Assembly (NCBI GenBank): GCA_934216155.1
Contig: CAKQBK010000048.1
Span: forward strand, 1-20,387
Direction of reading: 5' to 3'
From: an uncultured Dialister sp.
GTDB taxonomy: Bacteria > Bacillota > Negativicutes > Veillonellales > Dialisteraceae
Length of the DNA stretch: 20,387 nucleotides
This document shows, piece after piece, positions 1 to 8,903 of the stretch. Numbering within the stretch: the stretch's first letter is position 1; every line of letters begins with the position of its first letter. The notes under the pieces were generated by a model. The model was given only the letters and a program-made list of their open reading frames with translations, ran no database searches and had not been told where the DNA came from. The position numbers and the translations under genes are program-made.

Positions 1-34
1 ACTGCTTTCTAACAAGGAAATGACAGCGCTGGAG

Positions 35-111
35 TAAAGGTTATTATTCTGCCTTGTGTGTTTTCTCACATGGAAGTTATACCGCTTAGTAAAGGGTTAT
101 ATGGGGTTATG
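35..111. repeat. Truncated left part of a P-family palindromic element
   Basis: This stretch carries the AAAGGTTATTATTCTGC start and the AAAGGGTTATA arm units of the P elements, but it lacks the right half and the parS-like ends. It breaks off near 111 and is followed by a GTAGCTAGGGATTAGGAC fragment (124-141) of the H heptamer family. I read it as a decayed copy. The rest of 142-274 has no gene, only the R-type repeat at 154-187 and short hairpins (191-207 ATGCCTC/GAGGCAT; 228-243 CCCCTT/AAGGGG). Confidence 0.45.
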
Positions 112-153
112 TCGAAGGGATTTGTAGCTAGGGATTAGGACGCTTGGTTTGCA

Positions 154-187
154 TGTCATACACATAGCGAAGTATACCGCTGGTGCT
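154..187. repeat. R repeat, copy 1
   Basis: This 34-bp segment recurs at 2357-2390 with 29 of 34 positions identical (TGTCATACA..TAGCGAAGTA..CCGCTG). Both copies lie in the spacer beside P-family elements, so the R segment has probably been carried along with them. Function unknown. Confidence 0.6.
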
Positions 188-274
188 GATTATGCCTCTC
201 CGAGGCATTCTATCCCCGGCTTTGCCGCCCCTTCTCCAAGGGGCCACACGCTAGAGATGATTTCACTACAGAAA

Positions 275-508
275 TGTTTCACGTGAAACATTTCTGTATG
301 GGTTATTATTCTGCCTTGAACTTACTATTCCTATATAAATGCTACCGCTTTTCACAAGGTTATGAAGGTTATACAAGGTTATGAAACTTGCGAAAATCAC
401 ATAACCTTATATAACCCTTTATAACCTTGTCACAAGCCATATGGTCACTTTGTTAGAAATAGTAAATAGCAGCATCATACCCTTTTCTCCCATGTTTCAC
501 GTGAGACA
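275..508. repeat. P-family element copy A with parS-like ends
   Basis: The left end is a perfect TGTTTCACGTGAAACA (275-290), extended to an AAATGTTTC/GAAACATTT palindrome. The right end, TGTTTCACGTGAGACA (493-508), has one change. Between them are the P landmarks: GGTTATTATTCTGC, arms of GGTTATGAA/GGTTATACAA units with their complement AACCTTATATAACCC, TTAGAAATAG, then CAGCATCATACCC. The 16-bp ends match the bacterial chromosomal parS consensus. The whole unit is a nested imperfect palindrome. It is non-coding. Confidence 0.85.
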
Positions 509-528
509 TAAAGCAATCCGCTACGCGA

Positions 529-621
529 CCTAATCCCTAGGGCCTAATCCCTAATCCCTCTAACCCCAGTCACCAGTCACCAGTCACCAGTCACCAGTCA
601 CCAGTCACCAGTCACCAGTCA
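529..621. repeat. H-family heptamer array (CCAGTCA x8 and CCTAATC units)
   Basis: Positions 566-621 are eight perfect tandem copies of the 7-mer CCAGTCA. Positions 529-560 are CCTAATC/CCTAGGG heptamers. Both unit types recur at 124-141, 2044-2056, 4393-4501, 13496-13565, 15866-15975 and 19709-19733. A perfect short-unit array is prone to slippage, so copy number may vary between strains. There is no coding potential. Confidence 0.9.
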
Positions 622-640
622 CCCCAATTATATGCAAACA

Positions 641-676
641 GAACCCGGGCGAAAAGGTCCTTTTCCACTCGGGTTC
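641..676. other. Stem-loop, possible terminator or REP-like palindrome
   Basis: GAACCCG (641-647) pairs with CGGGTTC (670-676), and the inner AAAAGG/CCTTTT extends the stem. A second weak palindrome, GCGGC...GCCGC, follows to about 717. There is no clear T-run and no adjacent gene end in the right orientation, so the role is uncertain. Confidence 0.4.
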
Positions 677-724
677 CATATATATTTTGCGGCACTTCCA
701 TATATTATGCGCCGCCACCACCAT

Positions 725-757
725 TTCTAACTTCTCACTGCTAACTTCTCACTGCTT
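725..757. repeat. S-family heptamer half-arm
   Basis: TTCTAACTTCTCACTGCTAAC... is built of CTAACTT/CTCACTG heptamers, the same unit that forms the right arms of the S elements at 9398-9435, 15745-15781 and 18820-18857. It directly abuts the -10 box of the following plus-strand gene, so the repeat provides the -35 region of that promoter. Confidence 0.7.
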
Positions 758-769
758 TTATAGTATAAT
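741..769 (+). promoter_or_regulatory. Probable promoter of the 800-2056 gene
   Basis: A perfect TATAAT (764-769) lies 31 bases before the ATG. At 17-bp spacing the -35 is only CTAACT (741-746), which is poor and lies inside the S-family heptamer repeat. The -10 is convincing; the -35 is an inference. Confidence 0.5.
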
Positions 770-799
770 AAGAAAAATATTTTCCAAGAAGGTGATTCC

Positions 800-2056
800 A
801 TGAAACGCGATGAGTTGAACAAGGAGAAGGACGCTTTATTTCAAATCCTGCTCCGCCGGTTAAACAGCCAGGTTTATCCTTTGGCGTGTCAAAGTTTCAC
901 ACAAGCCGGTAAATGCATCGACGAAGCATTGGCGCAATATATTTCTACCCAATCCTTATGTGAATACAAAAATAAATCGCGGCAGAATGAAATCATTCGC
1001 CTCTATGTGCTTTTCCGTTTGGAACTGGCCCGGTCTTTTGGATACACCTGTTGTACTTCTCCCTTTCTACAAGAGTCTTTGCGTAATAAGTTCGATTTTG
1101 ATACCCCTTCTTCTTTCTCTACAGACTTTCCAAACATTTACGGTCTCCGCCAGTTGTTGCACTTCCCTATAGCCGATCCCATCACGTGGCTTTTGCAAGT
1201 TTTGACTTTGCTCGCCAAAGATATACAATATCCTCTCCTCCCACTTTTCTCTTTCTTTCGCGACGAAACGGAATTGTATTTCAAAGAAATAGACCATTTC
1301 TTTTCCTGCTATATGGCTTCTATGGCCTTCTGTGCTCCTGCCTTTGCTGGCCAAGATACTTCCCTGCCCCAGCCGCTTATGGAGGCCCTAGGCATTGATT
1401 TAGGGCACAGACAAGGGGATTTCATCTGGCACAGTGCCCAATCGCCGTTTCCTTTACTTCAAGTGGTGGGAAATCTGCTGGGAAAATCGCCGGAGGCCCA
1501 TCTTTTCTTTTATCATTACTTGGTGTTCCGCATGTATATCTTTTCCTTTTTCGCTTCTTATTTGTGGCAGGACCCTAAGCTGAAACATTCTATTTTCAAT
1601 GGATTGTGCCAATCGCCCCGATTGCTTCGTTGGATGAAAAAGGAAATATTGGAATACCACTTGGACGGCGCAGATTTCCAAGTGTCTCAACGGCTCTACT
1701 TGAAGATTCATATGTTTATGCGGCAATGGTCCTTCTTCGATCCGAAAAATTCCACTTACTACTATCGATACTACCCTAATTTCACAGTTTCCATTGCCGA
1801 TCGAGTAAACTCTGACGATTTTGAAAAACAACTTCGCATACTGCTTACAGAATGTGCCTATCCCCATACCAACTGGACCATTCCAGACGACCTGATGCAC
1901 TTCCTCGTCCAGGAAAGCCAGGTCTTCATCACCAACGCCAGCCACACCGCCTATTTCTCCTATAGCATGGGATTGAAGCATCCGAAAGATTTTATAGCTT
2001 CTAAGGAGACAGAATCGTTCTGGAAGCGTTGGATAAAGCGGATGACTAGGGATTAG
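800..2056 (+). CDS. Hypothetical protein, 418 aa, unrecognised family
   Basis: This is the only plus-strand gene in the window. The ATG is preceded by AAGAAGGTGATT, a good ribosome-binding site 5 bases away, and by a TATAAT box. I do not recognise the protein. It is rich in aromatic residues (a YYYRYY run near residue 320, many Phe and Trp) and starts with a charged stretch (MKRDELNKEKD). It has no clear signal peptide. The aromatic-hydrophobic stretch at about 230-255 (HYLVFRMYIFSFFASYLW) could be a buried helix or a single membrane segment. There are no obvious catalytic motifs. The last codons and the stop lie inside an H-family heptamer fragment (GATGACTAGGGATTAG), so the native C-terminus may have been altered by the repeat. 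Repeats on both sides and no operon partner suggest a lineage-specific or acquired gene. It is confident as a gene and unknown in function. Confidence 0.75.
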   Translation: MKRDELNKEKDALFQILLRRLNSQVYPLACQSFTQAGKCIDEALAQYISTQSLCEYKNKSRQNEIIRLYVLFRLELARSFGYTCCTSPFLQESLRNKFDFDTPSSFSTDFPNIYGLRQLLHFPIADPITWLLQVLTLLAKDIQYPLLPLFSFFRDETELYFKEIDHFFSCYMASMAFCAPAFAGQDTSLPQPLMEALGIDLGHRQGDFIWHSAQSPFPLLQVVGNLLGKSPEAHLFFYHYLVFRMYIFSFFASYLWQDPKLKHSIFNGLCQSPRLLRWMKKEILEYHLDGADFQVSQRLYLKIHMFMRQWSFFDPKNSTYYYRYYPNFTVSIADRVNSDDFEKQLRILLTECAYPHTNWTIPDDLMHFLVQESQVFITNASHTAYFSYSMGLKHPKDFIASKETESFWKRWIKRMTRD

Positions 2057-2070
2057 ACTTGGAACCGCCA

Positions 2071-2308
2071 GAGTCATTTTTCACGGGAAATATGACTCTA
2101 AAAGGTTATTATTCTGCTGATTTCTTCTGTGAAACATTTTCTGCTATCGCAAGTGATAAGGTTAAAAGGGTTATAAAAGGTTATTGGAATATCGTATTCC
2201 CATAACCTTTTATAACCCTTTTTAACCTGTCGCTCACGATTATTATTTTATGTTAGAAATAGAAAAAAGCAGAATCATAACCTTTATCACTATGTTTCAC
2301 GTGAAGCT
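2071..2308. repeat. P-family element copy B
   Basis: The left end is a degenerate GAGTCA-TTTTTCACGGGAAATA-TGACTC palindrome (2071-2098). The right end is TGTTTCACGTGAAGCT (2293-2308). The interior holds AAAAGGTTATTATTCTGCTG, the half-site CTGTGAAACAT, arms GGTTAAAAGGGTTATAAAAGG and their complement around GGAATATCGTATTCC, then TTAGAAATAG and AGCAGAATCATAACC. It lies 15 bp past the stop codon of the 800-2056 gene. Nothing in it codes. Confidence 0.85.
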
Positions 2309-2356
2309 TAATCAGTTAGCCGTACGCAGTTGGCAGTTATTAGTCCCGTATCGGAT

Positions 2357-2480
2357 TGTCATACAGTTAGCGAAGTAACCCGCTGCTGCTTTGAGATTTC
2401 TCCACTTCTGTCCAACATAGAACTGGACTACACTGCATCTTCATTTAGCACAAATCCCATCGGTCGAAATGACGATTTCG
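2357..2480. repeat. R repeat copy 2 joined to a GAGATTTCTCCAC/GGTCGAAATGAC palindromic remnant
   Basis: 2357-2390 matches the R repeat at 154-187. It runs into GAGATTTCTCCAC (2393-2405), and GGTCGAAATGAC follows at 2462-2473. From memory, this pair of half-motifs resembles the paired ends of REP-like intergenic repeats seen in many gut bacteria. The part between is degenerate. Confidence 0.45.
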
Positions 2481-2492
2481 TTTATAGCCACC

Positions 2493-2508
2493 TGTTTCAC
2501 GTGAAACA
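2493..2508. promoter_or_regulatory. Perfect parS-like 16-bp palindrome
   Basis: TGTTTCACGTGAAACA matches the Firmicute parS consensus TGTTNCACGTGAAACA at every position. It lies immediately beside the pyrG terminator hairpin, and a degenerate P-like stretch (GGTTATT...AATAACC) follows. Binding by ParB/Spo0J is inferred from the motif only. Confidence 0.6.
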
Positions 2509-2511
2509 CAA

Positions 2512-2555
2512 AAGGGTTATTTCAAAGATGTAACTACACCTTTGAAATAACCCTT
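2512..2555 (-). terminator. Intrinsic terminator downstream of pyrG
   Basis: AAGGGTTATTTCAAAG (2512-2527) and CTTTGAAATAACCCTT (2540-2555) form a 16-bp perfect stem with a 12-nt loop, followed on the minus strand by TTTTGTGTTT. It lies about 120 bp past the pyrG stop. A short T-run on the plus side could make it bidirectional. Its GGTTAT sequence hints that a P-element arm was recruited. Confidence 0.65.
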
Positions 2556-2674
2556 TTAACCTTTATAGCCTTTTGGTTAGCGGTATGCCATTATGTTATA
2601 TAAAAGCTCTTGGCACAATAATAACCTTTTTACCAATCGCTATAAATGGTAATTGGCACCAAGGAAACCATTTC

Positions 2675-4306
<1,632 letters not shown>

Positions 4307-4360
4307 TTAATGAAATATGTCGTTGCGGTTGGCAAATCAATGATAGGTTTAAAAGCAAAA

Positions 4361-4376
4361 TGTTTCACGGGAAACA
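4361..4376. promoter_or_regulatory. Solitary parS-like palindrome (one mismatch)
   Basis: TGTTTCACGGGAAACA lies in the leader of pyrG. The change T to G at the second base of the central CGTG breaks the CACGTG core, so ParB binding is doubtful. It may instead be the isolated end of a lost P element. Confidence 0.5.
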
Positions 4377-4392
4377 TTCTTTATATGAGTAG

Positions 4393-4501
4393 CTGGTGAC
4401 TCGTGACTGGTGACTAGGTTTTTCGATAATACCGCCAGTGTCACAGCTATTAGCTATGACACTCACGGTTATTTTCCGAGTCACCAGTCTACCAGTCACC
4501 A
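4393..4501. repeat. H-family hairpin element between argS and pyrG
   Basis: The left arm GGTGACTCGTGACTGGTGAC (heptamers) is complementary to the right arm GAGTCACCAGTCTACCAGTC. Inside is a second hairpin, AATACCG..AGTGTCA / TGACACT..CGGTTATT. The right arm ends 4 bp beyond the argS stop codon. The structure would fold in the argS 3' untranslated RNA and might end or slow transcription before pyrG. It has no T-run. Confidence 0.85.
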
Positions 4502-4505
4502 GAAA

Positions 4506-6173
4506 TTACATTCTTTCTGGTGCGGAAATGCCGAGGATGGTGAGGGCGTGAACCAGGACGTACTGAACGGCTGTGATGAGCCCCAGTCTGGCCTGGGTGG
4601 TTTCGCTATCCACACCTAAGATGCGGCATTCTCTATAGAAATGATGGAACAGGGCTGCCAGTTCATAGGCATATTTGGCAATACGCTGAGGTGCTCTTTC
4701 TTTAGCGGCGCCCGCAATGAGCTGGTGGTAGTTTTCCATTTTCTTAATCAAATCCAATTCGCATTCCTGGGTCAGTTTGGTGAAATCTGCATTTTCAAAC
4801 TGAGCTTCCCAGGTAACGCCTGCTTCTTTGGCCTGATTGAACAAGCTGTGAATGCGGGCATTGGCATACTGGATGTAATATACAGGGTTATCGCTGGACT
4901 GTTTCTTTGCCAGATCGATATCGAAATCCATCTGGGAATCCAAGGTTCTGGCACAGAAGAAATACCGCGCTGCATCGGTGCCTACTTCTTCCATCAGTTC
5001 TCGAAGGCTGACAGCCTGACCGGTACGTTTGGACATTTTGACTGGCTGTCCGTCACGAAGCAGGGTCACCATCTGGAGCAACATGATTTCAAAGTCATCC
5101 GGGTTGTATCCCAGGAATTTCATGGCTGTCTTCAGACGGATAATATAGCCGTGGTGGTCAGCACCCCAGATATCGATCAGTTTGTTGTAGCCACGGTTGA
5201 TTTTATTTCCTACATAAGCAATATCGGAGCAGAAATAAGTCGGGATACCATTGGTACGAATGACTACGCGGTCTTTGTCATCGCCGTTCTTGGTGGTACG
5301 GAGCCAGAGAGCGCCGTCTTTTTCGTACATGTTATCTTCGTCTTTCAGAACTTTCAGTGCCGCATCGACCTGTTCCGGATAGAGAGACCGTTCAGAGAAC
5401 CAGTTGTCAAAATCAACATGGAATTCATGGAGATCTTTTTTCAGGTCTGCCAGTTTTTCCTGGAGCCCCACTTCTTTGAAGATTTCCAGTCTTTCTTTTT
5501 CATCCATGTCCAGGTATTTCTTACCATCTTTGGCCAAAATATTTTTGGCGGTGTCGATGATATCCTGCCCATGGTAACCATCTTCCGGCACATCGCAATC
5601 AATGCCATTGAGCTGCAAATAACGAGCATTGATGGATTCCGCCAAATGGTCAATCTGACTGCCTGCATCGTTGACGTAGTATTCAGACAACACATCATAC
5701 CCAGCGGCACGCAGCAGGTTCACCATAGCGGAACCGTAAGCAGCCCCTCTGGCGTGGCCGATGTGAAGCAGACCGGTCGGGTTAGCGGAAACATATTCCA
5801 CCAGGATGCGGTCTTTTTTATCTTTCGGCAAATCCCCATAGGATGGGCCGGTTTTCAGAATATTCTTCAGTTCAGTGTATACCGTATCTTTGGTGAGGTA
5901 GAAATTGATGAATCCAGCCCCTGCGATTTCCGTCTTGGAAACCAATGGCGTATCCAGATGTTTCACCACCGCTTCGGCAATCATGCGGGGCGCTTTGTGA
6001 GCCGTTCTGGCCCACTGCATGGCTGCGTTGGTGGAGTAATCACCAAATTCTTTGGACTTCGGTATTTCCAGACGCTGTACAGGCGCATAGTCCCCTTCCG
6101 GCAGTTCTCCTGCCGCTACGGCAGCGTCTTTTGCCTTTTCAATGATTTCCTTCAGCTCTTCTCTGACTTCCAT
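4506..6173 (-). CDS. argS: Arginyl-tRNA synthetase
   Basis: This class I aminoacyl-tRNA synthetase charges tRNA-Arg with arginine in the cytoplasm. The 555-aa length is typical. Residues 1-110 form the additional N-terminal domain seen in ArgRS. The class I signature is HIGH at 137-140 (NPTGLLHIGHARGA), and the second signature is KMSKR at 379-383. The anticodon-binding DALR domain occupies roughly 435-555 and ends in the expected APERM tail. The ATG overlaps the end of the upstream DUF1934 gene by 22 bp, so the two are translationally coupled; a GGGAGG ribosome-binding site lies 13 bases upstream inside that gene. Transcription most likely starts before 6604. Confidence 0.98.
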   Translation of the reverse strand: MEVREELKEIIEKAKDAAVAAGELPEGDYAPVQRLEIPKSKEFGDYSTNAAMQWARTAHKAPRMIAEAVVKHLDTPLVSKTEIAGAGFINFYLTKDTVYTELKNILKTGPSYGDLPKDKKDRILVEYVSANPTGLLHIGHARGAAYGSAMVNLLRAAGYDVLSEYYVNDAGSQIDHLAESINARYLQLNGIDCDVPEDGYHGQDIIDTAKNILAKDGKKYLDMDEKERLEIFKEVGLQEKLADLKKDLHEFHVDFDNWFSERSLYPEQVDAALKVLKDEDNMYEKDGALWLRTTKNGDDKDRVVIRTNGIPTYFCSDIAYVGNKINRGYNKLIDIWGADHHGYIIRLKTAMKFLGYNPDDFEIMLLQMVTLLRDGQPVKMSKRTGQAVSLRELMEEVGTDAARYFFCARTLDSQMDFDIDLAKKQSSDNPVYYIQYANARIHSLFNQAKEAGVTWEAQFENADFTKLTQECELDLIKKMENYHQLIAGAAKERAPQRIAKYAYELAALFHHFYRECRILGVDSETTQARLGLITAVQYVLVHALTILGISAPERM

Positions 6174-6604
6174 GGGTGTTCTGGATCCTCCCGAATTTCT
6201 ACAATAATTTCATTTAAATGACTAAATAATCCCTTCAATTCCACATCATAGGACAGCCGCATTTTCCCCATCCCGTCCTGGATGGTATTTTCAATTTCCC
6301 GAGTCACTGTGGAAATTTCCATGGCCCCCATAGGCGTCTGGTATAGGGATTTCGATTTTTTACCAACGCGGTATTCCTGGTTCTGCAAAAAGTTTCCTTC
6401 TCGCACCAAGTTGACATGGTCTTCGTAGATTTGGAGAGTGGTAGTGGTGCCTTCCATGCCTGCCAACTGGGTTTCTTCATAGGTGACATACTTCATCTCC
6501 GCGGTCTCTCCATAGATGCCTGGTGTTTCCAACGTGATGGTTTCATCTTTTCCCTGTTCGTCACGCTGCACAGAAGTGACATTGATCATGACATGTTTTT
6601 CCAA
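6152..6604 (-). CDS. DUF1934 (YwiB-like) beta-barrel protein
   Basis: This 150-aa protein matches the DUF1934/YwiB pattern: an N-terminal INVTSVQRDEQG strand, a GIYGETAEMKYVTYEET segment, the LVREG and TPMGAMEISTVTREIE segments, and a C-terminal LSYDVEL...HLNEIIVEI strand. The family is predicted to fold as a lipocalin-like barrel; its role is unknown. It commonly sits just upstream of argS in Firmicutes, as here. The start appears to be TTG (6604), because AGGAGGG (6613-6619) is 8 bases away; the first ATG, five codons later, would be too far. Its 3' end overlaps argS, giving a two-gene operon. The UTR between the promoter and the start carries an F-family repeat. Confidence 0.88.
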   Translation of the reverse strand: MEKHVMINVTSVQRDEQGKDETITLETPGIYGETAEMKYVTYEETQLAGMEGTTTTLQIYEDHVNLVREGNFLQNQEYRVGKKSKSLYQTPMGAMEISTVTREIENTIQDGMGKMRLSYDVELKGLFSHLNEIIVEIREDPEHPWKSEKS

Positions 6605-6627
6605 TACCTTATCCCTCCTTTGTTCTC

Positions 6628-6752
6628 ATGCTATTAAGTTAAAATATGCGATACTACCGGCTGAGAAAAAAGTTTCTCTGGTTGCTCAAGTTTCTCAGGT
6701 TAGTCGAATGAAATGATAACGCTAGAGAAACAGCTTTTTAACCCAATAGCAT
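6628..6752. repeat. F-family element copy 1, in the DUF1934-argS leader
   Basis: The outer inverted repeats ATGCTATTAAGTTAAAA (6628) and TTTTTAACCCAATAGCAT (to 6752) enclose inner arms of 9-bp units (AGTTTCTCT, GGTTGCTCA, AGTTTCTCA) ending in TCGAATGA. GTTTCTCT and AGAGAAAC pair and are followed on the minus strand by TTTTTT, so the transcribed element may act as an attenuator-like hairpin. It lies between the -10 box and the ribosome-binding site. Confidence 0.75.
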
Positions 6753-6768
6753 TTACAAATTTGCTTCT

Positions 6769-6774
6769 ATTATA
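6769..6774 (-). promoter_or_regulatory. -10 box for the DUF1934-argS operon
   Basis: The minus strand reads TATGATATAATAG, a perfect TATAAT. The -35 at 17 bp (TTAGAA) is weak. The resulting leader is about 155 nt and contains F copy 1. Confidence 0.5.
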
Positions 6775-6888
6775 TCATAGAAATCGTCCTTTTCTAATGA
6801 TTTCTATGAAATTCCAATACCGTATATTATAGCATGAAAGGAAAAGGGCATTCAATAATAAAATGGGGACTGGGGCGAAGTTCGCTAG

Positions 6889-7131
6889 AGTCATGTTTCA
6901 CAGGAAACGTGACGAAAAAGGTTATACTCTATTCTTCCAATTGTCTCACATAGAAATATTGACATAGTGACAGGGTTATAAAGGGTTATAAAAAGGTTAT
7001 GGGAATGCGGTATCCCCATAACCTTTTTATAACCCTTTTAACCTTGAGACAAGCCGTATATGTTCTATGTTAGAAATAGAAATCAGCAGGATAATAACCT
7101 TTAGAGTCATGTTTCACATGAAACATGACTC
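6889..7131. repeat. P-family element copy C
   Basis: The ends are GAGTCA-TGTTTCACAGGAAACG (palindrome 6894-6909) and TGTTTCACATGAAACA-TGACTC (7110-7125). The interior arms GACAGGGTTATAAAGGGTTA and their complement surround GGGAATGCGGTATCCCC, giving a stem of more than 30 bp. TTAGAAATAGAAATCAGCAG and AATAACCTTTAGAGTC complete the right half. It starts 18 bp after the stop of the first AGCS gene; no other terminator is visible there, so this large hairpin may serve that role. Confidence 0.88.
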
Positions 7132-7149
7132 TTGCGAACTCGAAATTTC

Positions 7150-8541
7150 TTACTCCTCACCATGTACCATGCACTGCTTTTTATAAGCTTTCAGTTTCGC
7201 ATCGCGGACAGCCAGGTGAGCGAAGTATTTCTTGGTTTCTGCCGCAATGACGCCGGAGAGACCCAGAAGAGCGATCAGGTTTGGAATGGCCATGAGGCCG
7301 TTCACAATATCAGCCAGAGCCCAGATGGCTTCCAGTTTCAGGAACACAGCGGAAGCCAGGATAGCAATGTAGCAAATGCGATACAGTTTGATGGTTTTGG
7401 TTCCAAAGAGGTATTCCCAGCACCGTTCCCCGTAGTAGTTCCAACCAATGATGGTGGTGAAAGCGAAGAGTGTCAGAGAAATGGTCAGAATGAACGGAGC
7501 AAAGCTGCCATAGGTAGAAGCAAATGCAGCCTGGGTCAGTTCAGCCCCGTTGAGATCCCCAGTCCATACGCCGGACACGATAATGGTGAGACCAGTCATG
7601 GTACAAATAATGATGGTATCAATAAAGGTGCCGGTCATAGAAATCAAGCCCTGTTCTGCTGGCCATTTGGTTTTAGCAGCGGCAGCTACAATCGGAGCAG
7701 AGCCCAAACCGGATTCATTGGAATAAAGACCTCTCGCGATACCACTTCTCATGACCAGCATGATGCCTGCGCCAGCGAAACCACCGGCAGCGGCAGTGCC
7801 GTTCATGGCCCCATCAATAACAAGAGAAATGGCATGGGGCAATTCGCCTGCATTGTATCCCAGGAAAATCACAGTGATGACGAAGTACACCACAGCCATG
7901 CCTGGTACGATTTTGGAAGCGGTTTTGGAAATAGATTTCAAACCGCCAAAGGTAATGATGGCAACCAATACGGTAATGATGGCGCAAGTAATGTACGCAG
8001 AAACACCAAACCCGGCCTGCACAGAAGCAGTGATGGCATTCATCTGGGTGGTGGTGCCGTTACCCAACATAGCGGTCATGACACCGAAGAGGGCAAACGC
8101 ACCGGCCAGGGGTTTCCATTTCTTTCCCAGCCCCATTTCGATGTAGTACATCGGACCGCCTGCTACATGGCCCTGGTCATCGACACTTCTGTATTTCACC
8201 GCCAGGCAACCTTCGGCATACTTGGTGGCCATGCCGAAGAAGGCCGCCAGCCACATCCAGAAGAGTGCTCCTGGTCCGCCCAATTTGATCGCCGTCGCTA
8301 CACCTACAATATTTCCTGTTCCTACCGTAGCGGCCAAGGCGGTGCAAAGGGCTTTGAAGCTATCAATATCGCCATTGCCCTTATTTCTGGCGAAGAAAAT
8401 CAATTTCAGTGCCCGTGGCAATTTCATCACTTGCAGCAGGTGCAGCCGTAGGGTCAACCACACCCCGGTACCTACCAATAGAGCCAATAGCCATGGCCCC
8501 CAGACATAGCCGTCAATTTGGTTTAAAATGTCTGTCAACAT
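7150..8541 (-). CDS. Sodium:alanine/glycine symporter, AGCS family (copy 1)
   Basis: This membrane protein takes up alanine or glycine with Na+. The 463-aa product has about eleven hydrophobic segments and the AGCS signature GGPGALFWMWLAAFFG at residues 88-103, preceded by the conserved GTGNIVGVATA. Further family blocks are SNESGLGSAPI, MTGTFIDTIIICTMTGL and GWNYYGERCWEYLFG. The start chosen is ATG 8541, since AGGAGGGG lies just upstream; an ATG 30 codons earlier would place repeat-derived residues in front of the protein. By eye its closest relative here is the copy at 16236-17660. The leader holds an F element and a glycine riboswitch, pointing to glycine as substrate or signal. Exact substrate cannot be read from sequence. 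Confidence 0.95.
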   Translation of the reverse strand: MLTDILNQIDGYVWGPWLLALLVGTGVWLTLRLHLLQVMKLPRALKLIFFARNKGNGDIDSFKALCTALAATVGTGNIVGVATAIKLGGPGALFWMWLAAFFGMATKYAEGCLAVKYRSVDDQGHVAGGPMYYIEMGLGKKWKPLAGAFALFGVMTAMLGNGTTTQMNAITASVQAGFGVSAYITCAIITVLVAIITFGGLKSISKTASKIVPGMAVVYFVITVIFLGYNAGELPHAISLVIDGAMNGTAAAGGFAGAGIMLVMRSGIARGLYSNESGLGSAPIVAAAAKTKWPAEQGLISMTGTFIDTIIICTMTGLTIIVSGVWTGDLNGAELTQAAFASTYGSFAPFILTISLTLFAFTTIIGWNYYGERCWEYLFGTKTIKLYRICYIAILASAVFLKLEAIWALADIVNGLMAIPNLIALLGLSGVIAAETKKYFAHLAVRDAKLKAYKKQCMVHGEE

Positions 8542-8584
8542 ATGAACCCCTCCTACTTTTACTCTCCTTAGACATCCTTTGTTC

Positions 8585-8813
8585 AATGCTGTTACGTTAA
8601 GCGAAATATGGGATGATTTCTGTTGATGCAAAGGTTACTAAGGTTTCTCAGGCTACTTAGGTTTCTCACGTTTCTCGAATGAGCTAATGACGCTAGCGTC
8701 TATCGGCACATTCGGAGAACCTGAGCAGCCTGAGAAACCTTAGCAACTTGAGCAACCTGTCACCACTAACGGAATCATACCTACTAATACAACCCCTTAA
8801 CGTAATAACATTG
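8585..8813. repeat. F-family element copy 2, in the leader of AGCS copy 1
   Basis: The outer inverted repeats AATGCTGTTACGTTAAG (8585) and CTTAACGTAATAACATT (to 8813) enclose arms of 9-bp units (AGGTTTCTC, AGGCTACTT; opposite CCTGAGCAG, CCTTAGCAA, CTTGAGCAA). The centre is a perfect GACGCTAGCGTC palindrome (8689-8700). It lies between the riboswitch terminator and the AGCS start, so it is transcribed whenever the gene is. Confidence 0.85.
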
Positions 8814-8835
8814 ATTTTTTGTGTCTTTCCTAGGG

Positions 8836-8882
8836 AAACAAAAATGCCGGTTCTGGAAAATACAAAAGGACAGAACCGGCAT
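8836..8882 (-). terminator. Terminator of glycine riboswitch 1 (expression platform)
   Basis: ATGCCGGTTCTG (8844-8855) and CAGAACCGGCAT (8871-8882) form a 12-bp stem followed on the minus strand by TTTTTGTTT. The upstream arm continues as TCTGTCCTTTT, which is complementary to AAAAGGACAGA at the 3' edge of the aptamer. The two pairings are mutually exclusive, which suggests that the P1 helix formed on glycine binding releases the terminator (an OFF switch). Confidence 0.8.
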
Positions 8883-8903
8883 CGTGAGATTTCTTCACGA
8901 TTC

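Noticed and set aside
275..508. Insertion sequence bounded by parS-like terminal repeats
   Set aside because: There is no transposase frame inside any P unit and no clear target-site duplication, and the interior is itself palindromic. It is better described as a non-autonomous palindromic repeat.
566..621. Possible CRISPR array
   Set aside because: The repeats are 7 bp and directly contiguous, with no spacers. The P array at 19753-20387 has 217-bp palindromic units, also without spacers, and no cas genes are present.
4641..6221. Long plus-strand open frame (526 codons) opposite argS
   Set aside because: Antisense shadow of arginyl-tRNA synthetase. Similar long antisense frames opposite the AGCS and DAACS genes (7132-8451, 9584-10795, 11098-12435, 13577-14914) were rejected for the same reason.
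8541..8631. Upstream start for AGCS copy 1 (30 extra residues)
   Set aside because: The extension is charged and encoded partly by the F repeat, while a strong AGGAGGGG sits correctly before ATG 8541. The same reasoning rejected the 32-residue extension of AGCS copy 4.
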